A stretch of DNA of 64,000 nt from Paraphysomonas bandaiensis (Eukaryota; Chrysophyceae): NCBI GenBank assembly GCA_965644295.1, contig CBFFRP010000244.1, positions 35,381 through 99,380 on the forward strand, read 5' to 3'. Position 1 is the stretch's first letter, and each line of letters opens with the position of its first letter. Below, piece by piece: positions 51,546 through 60,867 of this stretch. The notes beneath the pieces are model-generated. The model searched no databases. It worked only from the letters and a program-made list of their open reading frames with translations, and had not been told where the DNA came from. Made by a program: the position numbers and the translations under genes.

Positions 51546-53135
51546 ATGAATCAGAACCGCAAAGTGCAGCTTATGGGCATCACGATAGGATTCATACTGT
51601 ACTGCATTCTGAGCATATGGGCACGAGGAACAACTGCAATTCCTGCGAGAAATGCAAAATATCGGCACAAGGTATGTGTTTGCTGCTCTGTTTGCGCATT
51701 GACGTCTGCTACAGTCCGCTCCATCAAACAGACTGCGTGTCAGGAGTGGTAAGTAACGCAGCGTGTTCTGCTTACCTCAACATCTCTGTACACAGCTGTC
51801 AACAACAATGCATTGGTACCCGAAACCAAGAATTCATCTATGACGGAACAAACCTCTCGATATGGGAAGTTCTGGTCCGGTATTTCACAGGCTTCCGAGT
51901 TATTTACACACAAAGAGAACGATAAATCTTCGGCCGGAGGATGCGCAGAAGATACCACCGAAGGTGCGTAGCGATCTATATTACAAGATGCGGTGATTAT
52001 ATTGCGTATCAGGAAGTTGGTGTGCCGAAACAGCAGAGAAGTTGAACTTTGTTCCACTTAAGGATAGTATCGACCGCTTTTCCCAGCCGATCCGCCAGCA
52101 GTGGATTCAAAGGAATTGTGATAACCTATACAAGCACCAGAATATATGTGCCCAACCCGTTCCGGTGTGTCGGTCTGGTGGTGATCCTAACGATCCTGCA
52201 GCTCCCCTTATTGCTGTTCTTGCCGCTACTACTACGAGGAGAGTCGTAAACCCACACGTAGACAAAATTGCACTTTTCACTCTCCTATTACCCTCCCTGG
52301 TGCGCACTTTGGACTGCGGATTTAGATACGTCTATGTTATGGGTTATGATGTAGGCGATCCCTTCTACGATTCGACTGAGGTGTATCACAGCTGGGTTCC
52401 CTGTGTTTTGTGAGGTAACGTTTTTGCTTTTGTCAGGGTATCAATGAAGTGAAAGGCTGGTTCCGAGATCAAATTGAAACCCCTATGCTGAGGAGAGGCA
52501 TAAGCATTTCATTAGAACCTGTGAAAGTTGCTAATCACCTAAAAAAACCTGGTCCAGTGTTTTTGGCGATGGCACGGGCAGCGTATGGACTTGGTGCCGA
52601 ATTTTTCTATCGCGTCAATGACGATACGGAGTTTCGAGGTCATTGGCCAAAGCTCTTCGTAAACGCACTCATGCGTCTATCTCCACCCTATGGTATTGTG
52701 GGTCCTTCCAGCTGGGGTAGTGCAGATGTTAGTGTGTTTTTCAACATTTTTGTTGTTACTCTTTTTATTATTTAGGCGATTTTAACGCACGATTTCTGTC
52801 ACCGAACTCATATGGAGGTTTTTGACATGAATTACTACCCTCCGGAACTCACGGACTGGTGGATGGACAACTGGATATCCAGGGTATATGGAAGAAAGCG
52901 TACTTTCATATCGAAAAAAGTTGCTGTTGTACATCACACGTATGCTCATGGGCAAAGGTATGAAGTGAATAGGGCCAACCAACGCCTATTGGAACCTGCC
53001 ATAAAGAATGGAAGAAATAAGATTCGATCATGGATGCTCAAAAACAACGCTTCCACTGATGAACTTATAGAATTTGACAGAGATACGTATAGTCGAAGAT
53101 TTAAAATGATAGATATCTCCAATATTGTTCACTAG
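51546..53135 (+). CDS. Type II Golgi glycosyltransferase (putative)
   Basis: Six exons (51546-51671, 51715-51748, 51796-51963, 52013-52380, 52437-52727, 52776-53135) join in frame to 448 residues. The N-terminus has a short cytosolic tail and one membrane helix (LMGITIGFILYCILSIWA), then a Ser/Asn-rich luminal stem, as in Golgi type II enzymes. The catalytic part has the strand YVYVMGYDVGDPFYD and a DxD-like N-D-D-T motif near residue 292, expected to bind a metal and the sugar nucleotide, then T-H-D-F-C-H-R-T-H-M-E-V-F-D-M and W-W-M-D-N-W-I-S-R-V-Y-G. I recall this arrangement from uncharacterised protist glycosyltransferases. Donor and acceptor are unknown. All five introns are GT-AG, 43-56 bp. 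Confidence 0.75.
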
Positions 53136-53450
53136 CTAATATGTAATTCCAACGTCCAGTTCGTCCTATTCCGCCCGTGTAATTAGCAGCACTCGTCACA
53201 ATGAAGTTTCCGTTCTCAATGTTCATTTGTTTATCACATATATACACTTATTAATTGAAGGTTTCTTCTTAATTTTTATCACTGCCAACCTAGCTTACGA
53301 AAAATAGTTTTAGAGTCATGCTAAGATCACTTCTATTACAAGTGCTTGTACTTGCTGAACTATACACTATACCATATCCAGTAGATAGATTTTTCCTATG
53401 AGTATGCAAATATGTAAAGGAGTTAGAAGTTATAATAAAACAGTGGAAAC
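53136..53450. other. 3' flank of the glycosyltransferase gene
   Basis: AT-rich; nothing recognisable up to the copia LTR at 53451. Confidence 0.5.
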
Positions 53451-53771
53451 TGTTGGAATACGTATGGTTCTCTAAGATAGTACTGTAGAATACGTTAAAT
53501 ACAATGTGAAAAACAGTAATACGTAGTCAATAGTCAAAAGGTGCTATATAGCTATAACTGTGAAACTGAAGTATTATATCATGACGATTCAAGATACGGA
53601 AGTTGAGCAGTGGTTAACATGAACGAAATAATTTATCATGTTGTTGACATGTGCTACATGACAACACACACAATTGTGTATACAATCATAATAAAGTAAT
53701 CTATCTAGTTTGACTAACTTAAACTTCTCTTACAACGATCTTAATCATCTGAAAATGGTCTTTAGTCAATA
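53451..53771 (+). repeat. 5' LTR of the second copia element
   Basis: 321 bp, TGTTGG...CAATA, homologous to 792-1104. The gag ATG lies at 53755, 17 nt before the LTR end. The end is set by the adjoining TGGTAGCG primer site. Confidence 0.8.
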
Positions 53772-54161
53772 TGGTAGCGAATGCGGAGGAGAGAAGGAGG
53801 ATAGAGCTGATGTTCCATGGTTCGACGAGAGCAACGTTGAACAATGGATCGAAGACTTTGAGACGTTCCTTATGAGAAAGGAGCAGAGTGAGGTGGCTCT
53901 AGAAAGGCCACCAGAGGAAGAGGATTTCGGAATTCAACCCCTGAATAGTCTTGAGACCAAGTCCTACAAAGAAGCGGTGGACAAGTATTGGAAGGCGAAT
54001 GCAATTGCCTACTCATACTGCAGAGAGGCGGTGAAGCGATCTCCGAAGGCGCTGCAGAAGTTTCATCTGAAGCACAAGGAGTTCAAGGCAGCTGAAGGAA
54101 GAGTTAATAAGTTCAGCGCCAGAGAGATGGTTAGCACTCTTAAATCGTGTTTTGAAGGGGG
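53755..54161 (+). CDS. Copia gag, 5' part, started within the LTR
   Basis: Frame M-V-F-S-Q-Y-G-S-E-C-G-G, which reads through the LTR end and the primer-binding site. The sequence is charged and helical (W-F-D-E-S-N-V-E-Q-W-I, then a Y-K-E-A-V-D-K-Y-W segment), typical of copia Gag. It is cut after F-E-G by the gypsy LTR and continues at 62060. No upstream ATG in this frame is evident, and the solo LTR copy keeps this ATG. Confidence 0.8.
53772..53780 (+). other. Primer-binding site of the second copia element
   Basis: TGGTAGCGA directly after the LTR, like the TGGTAGCGG of the first copia element and like Ty1, so initiator methionine tRNA is the likely primer. It lies inside the gag frame. 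Confidence 0.65.
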
Positions 54162-55355
54162 TATGAACAACTCAGGTCTTGCAACCTAAGATCACTGAAA
54201 AGATATGAAATGGTTGTTTATCGAAACAACAAAACAGAAAGCTATAATAATAACTCTTTAAGAAACCAACAGCCAGAAACACAAGCTCCCCTGTATCCTG
54301 CAATCTAAAGCTCCCAATAGACAGATCAGTCAACCAACTATGTTAATTTCATAGAGAATTATTATTAAAAACTAAGTTACAAGCGAAACAAAAGACAGAC
54401 CCCTCTAGTCTAAAGACTCCTCCTCATACACAGGACATTGAATGCAACCACAACCGTACAATGTGCTCATACATGTACTACACTACATACGATTCTTATC
54501 CTACATCGTTTATAGTCAAAAACTCCCTGAAATACGCCTAAATAGGTCCTTTCCAAAAAACTCCGATTTTTGAGTCCAAAAACCCAAAAATCCCCAATTT
54601 TTTGAGAATTGCAGAAAATCGCCGATTTTCGAGCCACAAACACCCAAAAATGACAATATTCGAATCCACAAAAATTGCAAGCACATTTCATGACAACGTG
54701 AAATACACAATCGCCAACTCATGCATAATACCGACAAAATGCAATCGGGTTCAAAAGCTTACAATCGAACGGTTAAATATCATTTCCTTGCAAGAGTGTG
54801 TACTTTAGACTGGACCATACAAATACACTCATATTCAGATCACTAACATGCCCATGACACCTCTACATCTACGTCCAATGGCACCTTACGAATTCCTCCC
54901 CATTCCGGAGAAAATCAACGGTGTATGGCAATGGAGGAATATTCGTATATCAGAATCCAGAACAATGATCAAGCACATAGAGCTGTTCAAAACCATCAGA
55001 AAGCTTCTCATAATGATGGGTGGACTACGAATATCGCACATGCGGTACCAATCAATGCTTCCTGACCCAAAACGCTATGACACCGACTACCGTATGGATA
55101 TAGGCGTAAACCGACGGGTAGCAATCGCGTAGATCAAAGAAAACGTGTGTTCGAGGGTAAATCCTAGTTGTCTGTCGTCTTGCCCTCGTAATAATAATCT
55201 GTATCTCTTGTTGTCACCAATCTTATACAAAACAAGCTACATATACCCTACATATTATGTTATCATATCGTTATTGCATTAATATAGTTATCAATATTAT
55301 TATGATGATGTCATTAAACGTGTTAAAGGGTGTTATAAAAGCCCACGGCTTTACA
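54162..55355 (-). repeat. Gypsy 3' LTR (left copy)
   Basis: About 1194 bp, TATGAACAAC...GGCTTTACA. It appears identical to 60866-62059. It holds an A/C-rich stretch at about 54551-54655 with repeated CCCAAAAAT words, and an antisense open frame. Confidence 0.92.
54848..55132 (+). other. 94-codon frame within the gypsy LTR, antisense to the element
   Basis: An ATG-initiated frame of 94 residues on the strand opposite gag-pol, present unchanged in both LTRs (also 61552-61836). It is rich in Pro, Met, Arg and Ile (L-R-P-M-A-P-Y-E-F-L-P-I-P-E-K start region). No family is recognised. Real coding status is unknown. Confidence 0.35.
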
Positions 55356-55358
55356 TTA

Positions 55359-55374
55359 CCCTTTCTCCCCCCCC
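55359..55374 (-). other. Polypurine tract of the gypsy element
   Basis: On the minus strand eight G followed by AGAAAGGG, ending three bases before the 3' LTR: the expected plus-strand primer. Confidence 0.75.
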
Positions 55375-55385
55375 GGATGCCGTAG

Positions 55386-57332
55386 CTACTCCTGAATAAT
55401 TTTGGGATAAGCCGCAGCGAGCGACGCATCAACCAAAATCATGCGAGCAGGGTCAAAATCCTTCTGGGACCCCCAACAATAGACCAAATAGTTGTCGAAC
55501 GCATAGTTGGCACCGTTAAGGTTAAATTGAGCGCTAATCTTACGTCTCGAATTCTTATGATACCAATGAGTATACGTAAATTCCATGACGTACTCAGCCG
55601 TGTCGAAATCAGGTAAACCAAGACTCTCATACCAAAGGTCACCGTAAAATCTGAGATCAACATAAACAGTATCTCCAACCGAAACTGTTGTGATATTCTC
55701 TTTCCTCATTGAAGAGATAAAACGCTTCGCCGTAAACGAGTCATACGCAAGATGCCGCAGGTAAGGCCTAGACTCACAGAAATCATAATACGCTTCACAC
55801 TGAATATCCGGTGTCCATGGAATGTCCAGGATATCGCCGTCTGCATACTTCACCTTGAAAACCATCGTAGATTTAGTACGTGAATCACCCGTATATGAAA
55901 GAATCTCCTCCACCTTAAATTGTTCATGGTCTCGCATCGCCGCCTCAATAGCCGATTCCTTATCTCCGAAAAATGGCTCAAGATCAGAGACAGAGTATTC
56001 CCGAATCCCCCCGGTAAGAAGATTTCGAATTTGAACATCATTCTTGTATTGCCGTACCACTTCGAAAGGACCCTTCATCCTCGAGGATAATTTCGGATGT
56101 GGTTTAGCACCAGCGTCGAACATAACAAAATCGCCTGGACAATACTGGTTTTGTTTGGCAGGATCCAAACCCGCTTCCGCTCGTTTCTCAACTAGAGACT
56201 TCTGGTAATCTGCTGATATCTGGCGAACTAGAGCTAAGTAATCGTTCAGCCTTTTCAACAGCTGATGAGACGGATCATTGTCTCTCCCCTGGGCGGCCAG
56301 AAGATTCTTATAAATGGAATCCTGGGACCCAAACGTCAGTTCGAATGCAGAATACCCCGTCTCACTACTCTCGTGGGTATTCAGAATGAACATGATAGTG
56401 GCAAGTAACAGTTCGTCCTCCAAAACAGCATCCGCCTCAATTCGCTTGTCAAAACAAATAGCACGGATGTGACGAACCACTTCCTTAATAATACGCTCAC
56501 ACCCATTGACATGCCTGTTGGCGATACTAAAAACATGACGGAGTCCTGACAACTTAACCAGCTCTGCGAAAAGCTCTGATTTGAGATCCGGACCCATATC
56601 TGATATAATCATATCCGTGAGCCCGTATGTACACCAGCACTTCCATACTGCTGTAGCCAAATTGATAGCCGTCATTCCTTTCACCGCATATAGGTACACC
56701 AATTTCGTAAACAAATTAACCATGACCACAATATGCGTGTAACCAGATTTAGAAACAGGTGTAATAGCAACCGCGTCAATTCCCAAAGCACTCCTGGAAT
56801 GAGGCGGTTTTAAATGTCTAGTGATAGGAATCAATCGCTGCTTCAGCTCTCGCCTATTCTTCTGACAGTTGATACATTCGTCCACGAAGTCTGCAACCAC
56901 CTTGAAAGGCACGCCGTGTCCCGGAAATTGCTTACACAGACGCTTCCACGTCTCTTTCGCACCCCAGTGTCCTACTTGCGCGTTGTGAACCTCCTTGATA
57001 GCCTGATGATAACCTATCCTCTGCTCCTCCGTAGGTGGCGCGATCTCCTGCACTTCGTCCTCAAAATCGTCTTTTTCAAAGATGTTATGCAGCGTCACGA
57101 AGTTCACTTCATCTGAGTCGAAATCGTCACTTTCGTCCACAAATCCGGACAAATACAGCAATCTTGACAAGCAATCCGCAACCACATTGTTCTTCCCTGG
57201 GATATGACGAATCAAAAAGTCAAAATCCTGCAAATAAATTCTCCATCGAATTATCTTCGCAACTTCTGATGCCTCCATCCACACAAGGTTGTTGTGGTCC
57301 GTCTCGATTGTAAATTTCTTTCCTCTCAGATA
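55386..57332 (-). CDS. Gypsy pol, second part: RNase H end, integrase, chromodomain-like tail
   Basis: Open to the stop at 55386. It begins in the RNase H domain (Y-L-R-G-K-K-F-T, D-H-N-N-L-V-W, P-G-K-N-N-V-V-A-D). The integrase zinc finger reads H...H...C-I-N-C, and the catalytic triad is D in G-I-D-A-V, D in I-S-D-M-G-P-D and E in N-G-C-E-R-I-I-K-E. After it, residues near V-E-E-I-L-S-Y and F-K-V-K-Y-A-D-G-D-I-L resemble a chromodomain, often used to target chromatin. A further tail of about 150 residues is unassigned. It is one frame off from the upstream pol part, so as it stands it is not translated from gag without a shift. Confidence 0.85.
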   Translation of the reverse strand, partial: YLRGKKFTIETDHNNLVWMEASEVAKIIRWRIYLQDFDFLIRHIPGKNNVVADCLSRLLYLSGFVDESDDFDSDEVNFVTLHNIFEKDDFEDEVQEIAPPTEEQRIGYHQAIKEVHNAQVGHWGAKETWKRLCKQFPGHGVPFKVVADFVDECINCQKNRRELKQRLIPITRHLKPPHSRSALGIDAVAITPVSKSGYTHIVVMVNLFTKLVYLYAVKGMTAINLATAVWKCWCTYGLTDMIISDMGPDLKSELFAELVKLSGLRHVFSIANRHVNGCERIIKEVVRHIRAICFDKRIEADAVLEDELLLATIMFILNTHESSETGYSAFELTFGSQDSIYKNLLAAQGRDNDPSHQLLKRLNDYLALVRQISADYQKSLVEKRAEAGLDPAKQNQYCPGDFVMFDAGAKPHPKLSSRMKGPFEVVRQYKNDVQIRNLLTGGIREYSVSDLEPFFGDKESAIEAAMRDHEQFKVEEILSYTGDSRTKSTMVFKVKYADGDILDIPWTPDIQCEAYYDFCESRPYLRHLAYDSFTAKRFISSMRKENITTVSVGDTVYVDLRFYGDLWYESLGLPDFDTAEYVMEFTYTHWYHKNSRRKISAQFNLNGANYAFDNYLVYCWGSQKDFDPARMILVDASLAAAYPKIIQE

Positions 57333-59323
57333 AACGAAAATTTCTTGACTGAATAGAATATACCAAAACCCTCCTTCTCAATAGTACACCACTTCAAGGC
57401 TTGCTCTGACAATTTCTTGGAACAGATAGCAATAGTTTGCTGTTGAATCGGACTAGACCCAGTTCCCTCAACAGTCTGGAAAAGAATGCCTGCCACTCCA
57501 TAGTCACTGGCATCTGTCCTAAGTGTCCACTCAAGATCATAATTCGGATAAAACAAAGCACAAGACTGTTGCAAACCACTCTTATAGTTTTCAAACTCCT
57601 GCCTATAATCGTGCTGCCATGTCGTTTCTTCCCAATTAAAACTACTCTTAGTCATATCCGTAAGATGTTTGACCAAATCTGAGTAATTCTGAACAAATGG
57701 AGCAAAGAATACTCCCAGACCCAACAAAGATCTAATCTTCTTACATCTATTTCCATTCTCTGGAAAAGGAATCTTCAATAAAGCCTCTTTCCTATCGTCC
57801 GTGAGCTCGAAACTATTGTGCCTTACCAAATAGCCAAAAAACTTGATCTCCCTAAATCCTAACCAGGTCTTTGCAAATTTCAACACAACTCCATGTTCAA
57901 TGCATCTATCCAGGAAAATCTCCAGCTTCTTATACGCATCATCAAAATCATGTGCCAATAACAGAACATTATCAAATATACACAGCGCCCATTCCAGATC
58001 TCCAAACAATTTGACTACCGCTTCTTGCAACACACTAATCCCTGGAGACACTCCCTCCGGAAGGAATAAAGGCTGAAATTGGCCCCACGGTGTTTGAACT
58101 GACAATTTTTCAGATGTGTTCTCATGCAACCTGATCTGATGGAACGCATTCGTGAGGTCAATGTCCATAAATATCTTATAGCCAATAATACGATCCAACT
58201 CATGTCTTACATTAGGAACTGTATAGTGTGGACTTGGAATGTACTTGTTGATTTGCACGTAATCCCCACAAATCCTAATAAAAGGTTTCGTGGCTTTTGG
58301 CGCGATCACCAAACAAGAAGCCCATGGCGACCTACTAGGAACATAGATGTAACCACACAGTCTCCTAAACTCCTTCTCCGCATCCTCATATAATCTAGGA
58401 TTTACGGGTCTTGCTTTCGGCTTGATCCTAGGAGGCAAATTCTCAGCGAACTTGATGTTCAACGGATCCACTCCTTTTATACCTTCCCACCGCTCTGGAA
58501 CAAATACCTCTACTCCCTTAGTCCTCAATAACTCCAGCACCGGTCGCGCTGCTGAGAACTCTGGAGACACGTGCTCACCAAACATATCCTCGAACTCGCT
58601 CAAAGCTTCCTCTCTAGTCTTTCCAAGAAAACTTGAGGCAAATCCGAACTGCGAAGGGTCCGGAACATCCAATTCTTCAGGTGCTACCTCCCTACTACTG
58701 TCACACCACGGCTGCAATAATTCTTCAACCGCATTCAACAACAAATCATCCTCGGTAATATCGTCCTCACGCCTTTTAATAAAACTTACTTCTGATTCAA
58801 TTCGTTCAATAGTCCTTCCTTTAAGCATAAATAGAAAATAATCCCATAAATCCTTAACGATAGCCGGAAGTCCAATAATAATATCGTTGCTACCCATATC
58901 AGCAACAATGAAATCCCCGTCATATAACACGAACTCTCCCTTGGAGTCTTCTCTCTCAAACCTCAATTTTAATTTCACTACAAAACTACACTTCATTCTC
59001 GACGTTTTATCGGCAAATCCTATAACTGTTTCTTTTTTTATGACTTTGTTTTCACACACATGATTTCTAAACGTCTCAAACAAATCCTTGGAAATGAAGT
59101 TAGATGTTAGGGCTCCAGTGTCGAACAATATTCCACGCACAGATATTATATAGTTATCATCACATACAATGCTTCCCCCAGAATGAGCCAATGTCAAGTC
59201 TTTTCGTTCTCGCGTATTACAGACATTCATCAAATTTCTGAGGAAAACTCGACTAACAGTCTCAGGATCATTCAAACCGTACAATATTTCTTCGTGATCC
59301 TGCGAACCATTAGCCTCGCACAT
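57326..59323 (-). CDS. Gypsy pol, first part: protease, reverse transcriptase, RNase H start
   Basis: 665 codons from 59323 to a stop in RNase H at 57326. The protease motif is F-D-T-G-A-L. Reverse transcriptase shows I-K-P-K-A-R-P-V, F-M-D-I-D-L-T-N-A-F-H-Q-I, LFLPEGVSPG and, where YxDD is expected, C-I-F-D-N-V-L-L-L-A. RNase H starts with L-R-T-D-A-S-D-Y-G. The frame ends at TGA because one T appears to be missing near 57330; the rest of RNase H continues in the next frame. It lies in the same frame as gag part 2, separated only by TGA and CAA. Confidence 0.88.
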   Translation of the reverse strand: MCEANGSQDHEEILYGLNDPETVSRVFLRNLMNVCNTRERKDLTLAHSGGSIVCDDNYIISVRGILFDTGALTSNFISKDLFETFRNHVCENKVIKKETVIGFADKTSRMKCSFVVKLKLRFEREDSKGEFVLYDGDFIVADMGSNDIIIGLPAIVKDLWDYFLFMLKGRTIERIESEVSFIKRREDDITEDDLLLNAVEELLQPWCDSSREVAPEELDVPDPSQFGFASSFLGKTREEALSEFEDMFGEHVSPEFSAARPVLELLRTKGVEVFVPERWEGIKGVDPLNIKFAENLPPRIKPKARPVNPRLYEDAEKEFRRLCGYIYVPSRSPWASCLVIAPKATKPFIRICGDYVQINKYIPSPHYTVPNVRHELDRIIGYKIFMDIDLTNAFHQIRLHENTSEKLSVQTPWGQFQPLFLPEGVSPGISVLQEAVVKLFGDLEWALCIFDNVLLLAHDFDDAYKKLEIFLDRCIEHGVVLKFAKTWLGFREIKFFGYLVRHNSFELTDDRKEALLKIPFPENGNRCKKIRSLLGLGVFFAPFVQNYSDLVKHLTDMTKSSFNWEETTWQHDYRQEFENYKSGLQQSCALFYPNYDLEWTLRTDASDYGVAGILFQTVEGTGSSPIQQQTIAICSKKLSEQALKWCTIEKEGFGIFYSVKKFSFI

Positions 59324-59326
59324 TTG

Positions 59327-60106
59327 TCAAGTCACTCCACCAGGCCTCGGCAAAATCTTTCGCGGCCCTTTGGAATCATCTGCCATCATCTGAGACAGCT
59401 TCTTCATCATCCATTTCCGGGTTTCCGTTGCAACTGCTCCATTATGACCCTGAACATGCTTACATTCCTTCCCTTTGTAGCAGTTCCCATACAACGCATA
59501 CGCAACGCAACCACGGGTTGGATTAACAGTCTTCTCCAGGTTCATCACCTGTTCTATAGCTTCCTTATCAGACTCTGGTTCGCCGAGCAACATCTCCTCA
59601 ACCTCATTCTCGAAATCATCATCTGACATCCCGTCATCCTTGACCACAACTATCGGGTCAACCTCCTTGTCATCTAAATCACTGTAGAAATCATCCTCAA
59701 CTCGGTCCGCAAACTGCACGTTGTTTAAAGATTTCGGTTTCTCCTTTGCAACGTATCCATTGTCCCGATTCCTCGAACTCCTTTGAATTTGCTTCTTACT
59801 GAAATCGGACCCTTCATAAGGCACCAATCTGATGTTCTTGGACGCCTCATAATGCTCACTCGCCTTGGAAACGTATGTATCCAGAAACTCTTCAACATTA
59901 CCATAATTAGTATCCGTCACCCTTGGAATCTCAGCCAGAACTCGTTTGTTGTAAGACTCGTCGATCAACTCCAAAAATACTTGAGCCGATCCAAACTCTT
60001 TTCCTCCAACCGGCGGACACTTAGTACTATTGGCCTCCATCATGATAGTAAACGTACGCATAAAAATACTCTTTCGCTTCAAAATCTCTTGAAAAAAACA
60101 GCTCAT
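59327..60106 (-). CDS. Gypsy gag, second part with Cys/His knuckle
   Basis: The frame overlaps gag part 1 by about 80 nt in the +1 frame. It is acidic, with a single finger-like motif C-V-A-Y-A-L-Y-G-N-C...C-K-H-V-Q-G-H near its end, probably for RNA binding. It stops at TGA (59327-59329); the next codons CAA, ATG open pol in the same frame. Confidence 0.75.
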   Translation of the reverse strand: MSCFFQEILKRKSIFMRTFTIMMEANSTKCPPVGGKEFGSAQVFLELIDESYNKRVLAEIPRVTDTNYGNVEEFLDTYVSKASEHYEASKNIRLVPYEGSDFSKKQIQRSSRNRDNGYVAKEKPKSLNNVQFADRVEDDFYSDLDDKEVDPIVVVKDDGMSDDDFENEVEEMLLGEPESDKEAIEQVMNLEKTVNPTRGCVAYALYGNCYKGKECKHVQGHNGAVATETRKWMMKKLSQMMADDSKGPRKILPRPGGVT

Positions 60107-60797
60107 GTGTATTCGGCCGCACTGATTTCCAATCCAGTGGCTTAAAATATCTCAGCGCGTATCGCAAAGTCTCAATGAACTCAACTTTGGACAACACCTT
60201 GGTCTCCTTAGCCATCATCTCACAGAATTTCTGAGCACTCAACTTAACAAACATTTTATCCGTCAAGCTATTGTTGAACATAAGCAGGTTCCGAACACGC
60301 CTGCTAACTATCTGGGCTGGCTCAAGCTTAATCCCATTGATCTGTTCATATTCAAACCATTGGATGATAAACTTTGTAAAATCACTAAGCTCCATCGAAT
60401 CCAGAAAAATATGCTTATGGGATGGCTTTTCAACATTGATGATGACATGCTTTGGAACCTCCATTCCCTCTGAAGACTCAGCCTCCCTCATGAATACAGA
60501 TGTCCTTCGCTCTTTCTTCTTGCCTTTGTCGTCGGCAGCCCTGCCACTCTCTCTGGTATGTCCCTGCTGCTCTTCACGCTGGTCACGGATGGCCTCATCT
60601 ACTTCCTTCTGAGCTTCCTCCAGCTCATTAACTAAAACTTCTTCATTAATAGACATTCTGGACTCCAGATTATCTACCCTACTGGCAGTTGCTACACACA
60701 ACTTAGTGACGTTCTCCAAATTGAGAGCAATTCCCCGTAACATTTCCTTAACTTCATCTAACTCAGATGAACCAACAGGACCCTCCGAATCAGACAT
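60027..60797 (-). CDS. Gypsy gag, first part
   Basis: Starts with ATG (M-S-D-S-E-G-P-V) 69 nt inside the LTR boundary. A coiled-coil N-terminus (about residues 10-80) precedes a globular helical part with W-F-E-Y-E-Q and L-R-Y-A-L-R-Y-F, like gypsy capsid. Ends at 60027, having lost the frame near a run of seven T (minus strand; 60092-60098). Reaching part 2 needs a +1 shift. Confidence 0.78.
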   Translation of the reverse strand: MSDSEGPVGSSELDEVKEMLRGIALNLENVTKLCVATASRVDNLESRMSINEEVLVNELEEAQKEVDEAIRDQREEQQGHTRESGRAADDKGKKKERRTSVFMREAESSEGMEVPKHVIINVEKPSHKHIFLDSMELSDFTKFIIQWFEYEQINGIKLEPAQIVSRRVRNLLMFNNSLTDKMFVKLSAQKFCEMMAKETKVLSKVEFIETLRYALRYFKPLDWKSVRPNTHELFFSRDFEAKEYFYAYVYYHDGGQ

Positions 60798-60853
60798 TTC
60801 GATATATATCTGTAATCTACAATAATGATATCTTCACTTACGTGTTTTACCGT

Positions 60854-60867
60854 TAGTAAATTTACTA
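60854..60867. other. 14-bp palindrome at the gypsy 5' LTR edge
   Basis: TAGTAAATTTACTA is its own reverse complement and spans the junction of the 5' LTR with the leader. This is where a tRNA primer-binding site starting TGG would be expected, but none is seen in the next bases. Confidence 0.6.

Noticed and set aside
52165-52201. A 37-bp intron (GTGTGT...CTGCAG) in the glycosyltransferase gene
   Set aside because: Removing it breaks the frame; the sequence reads open without splicing.
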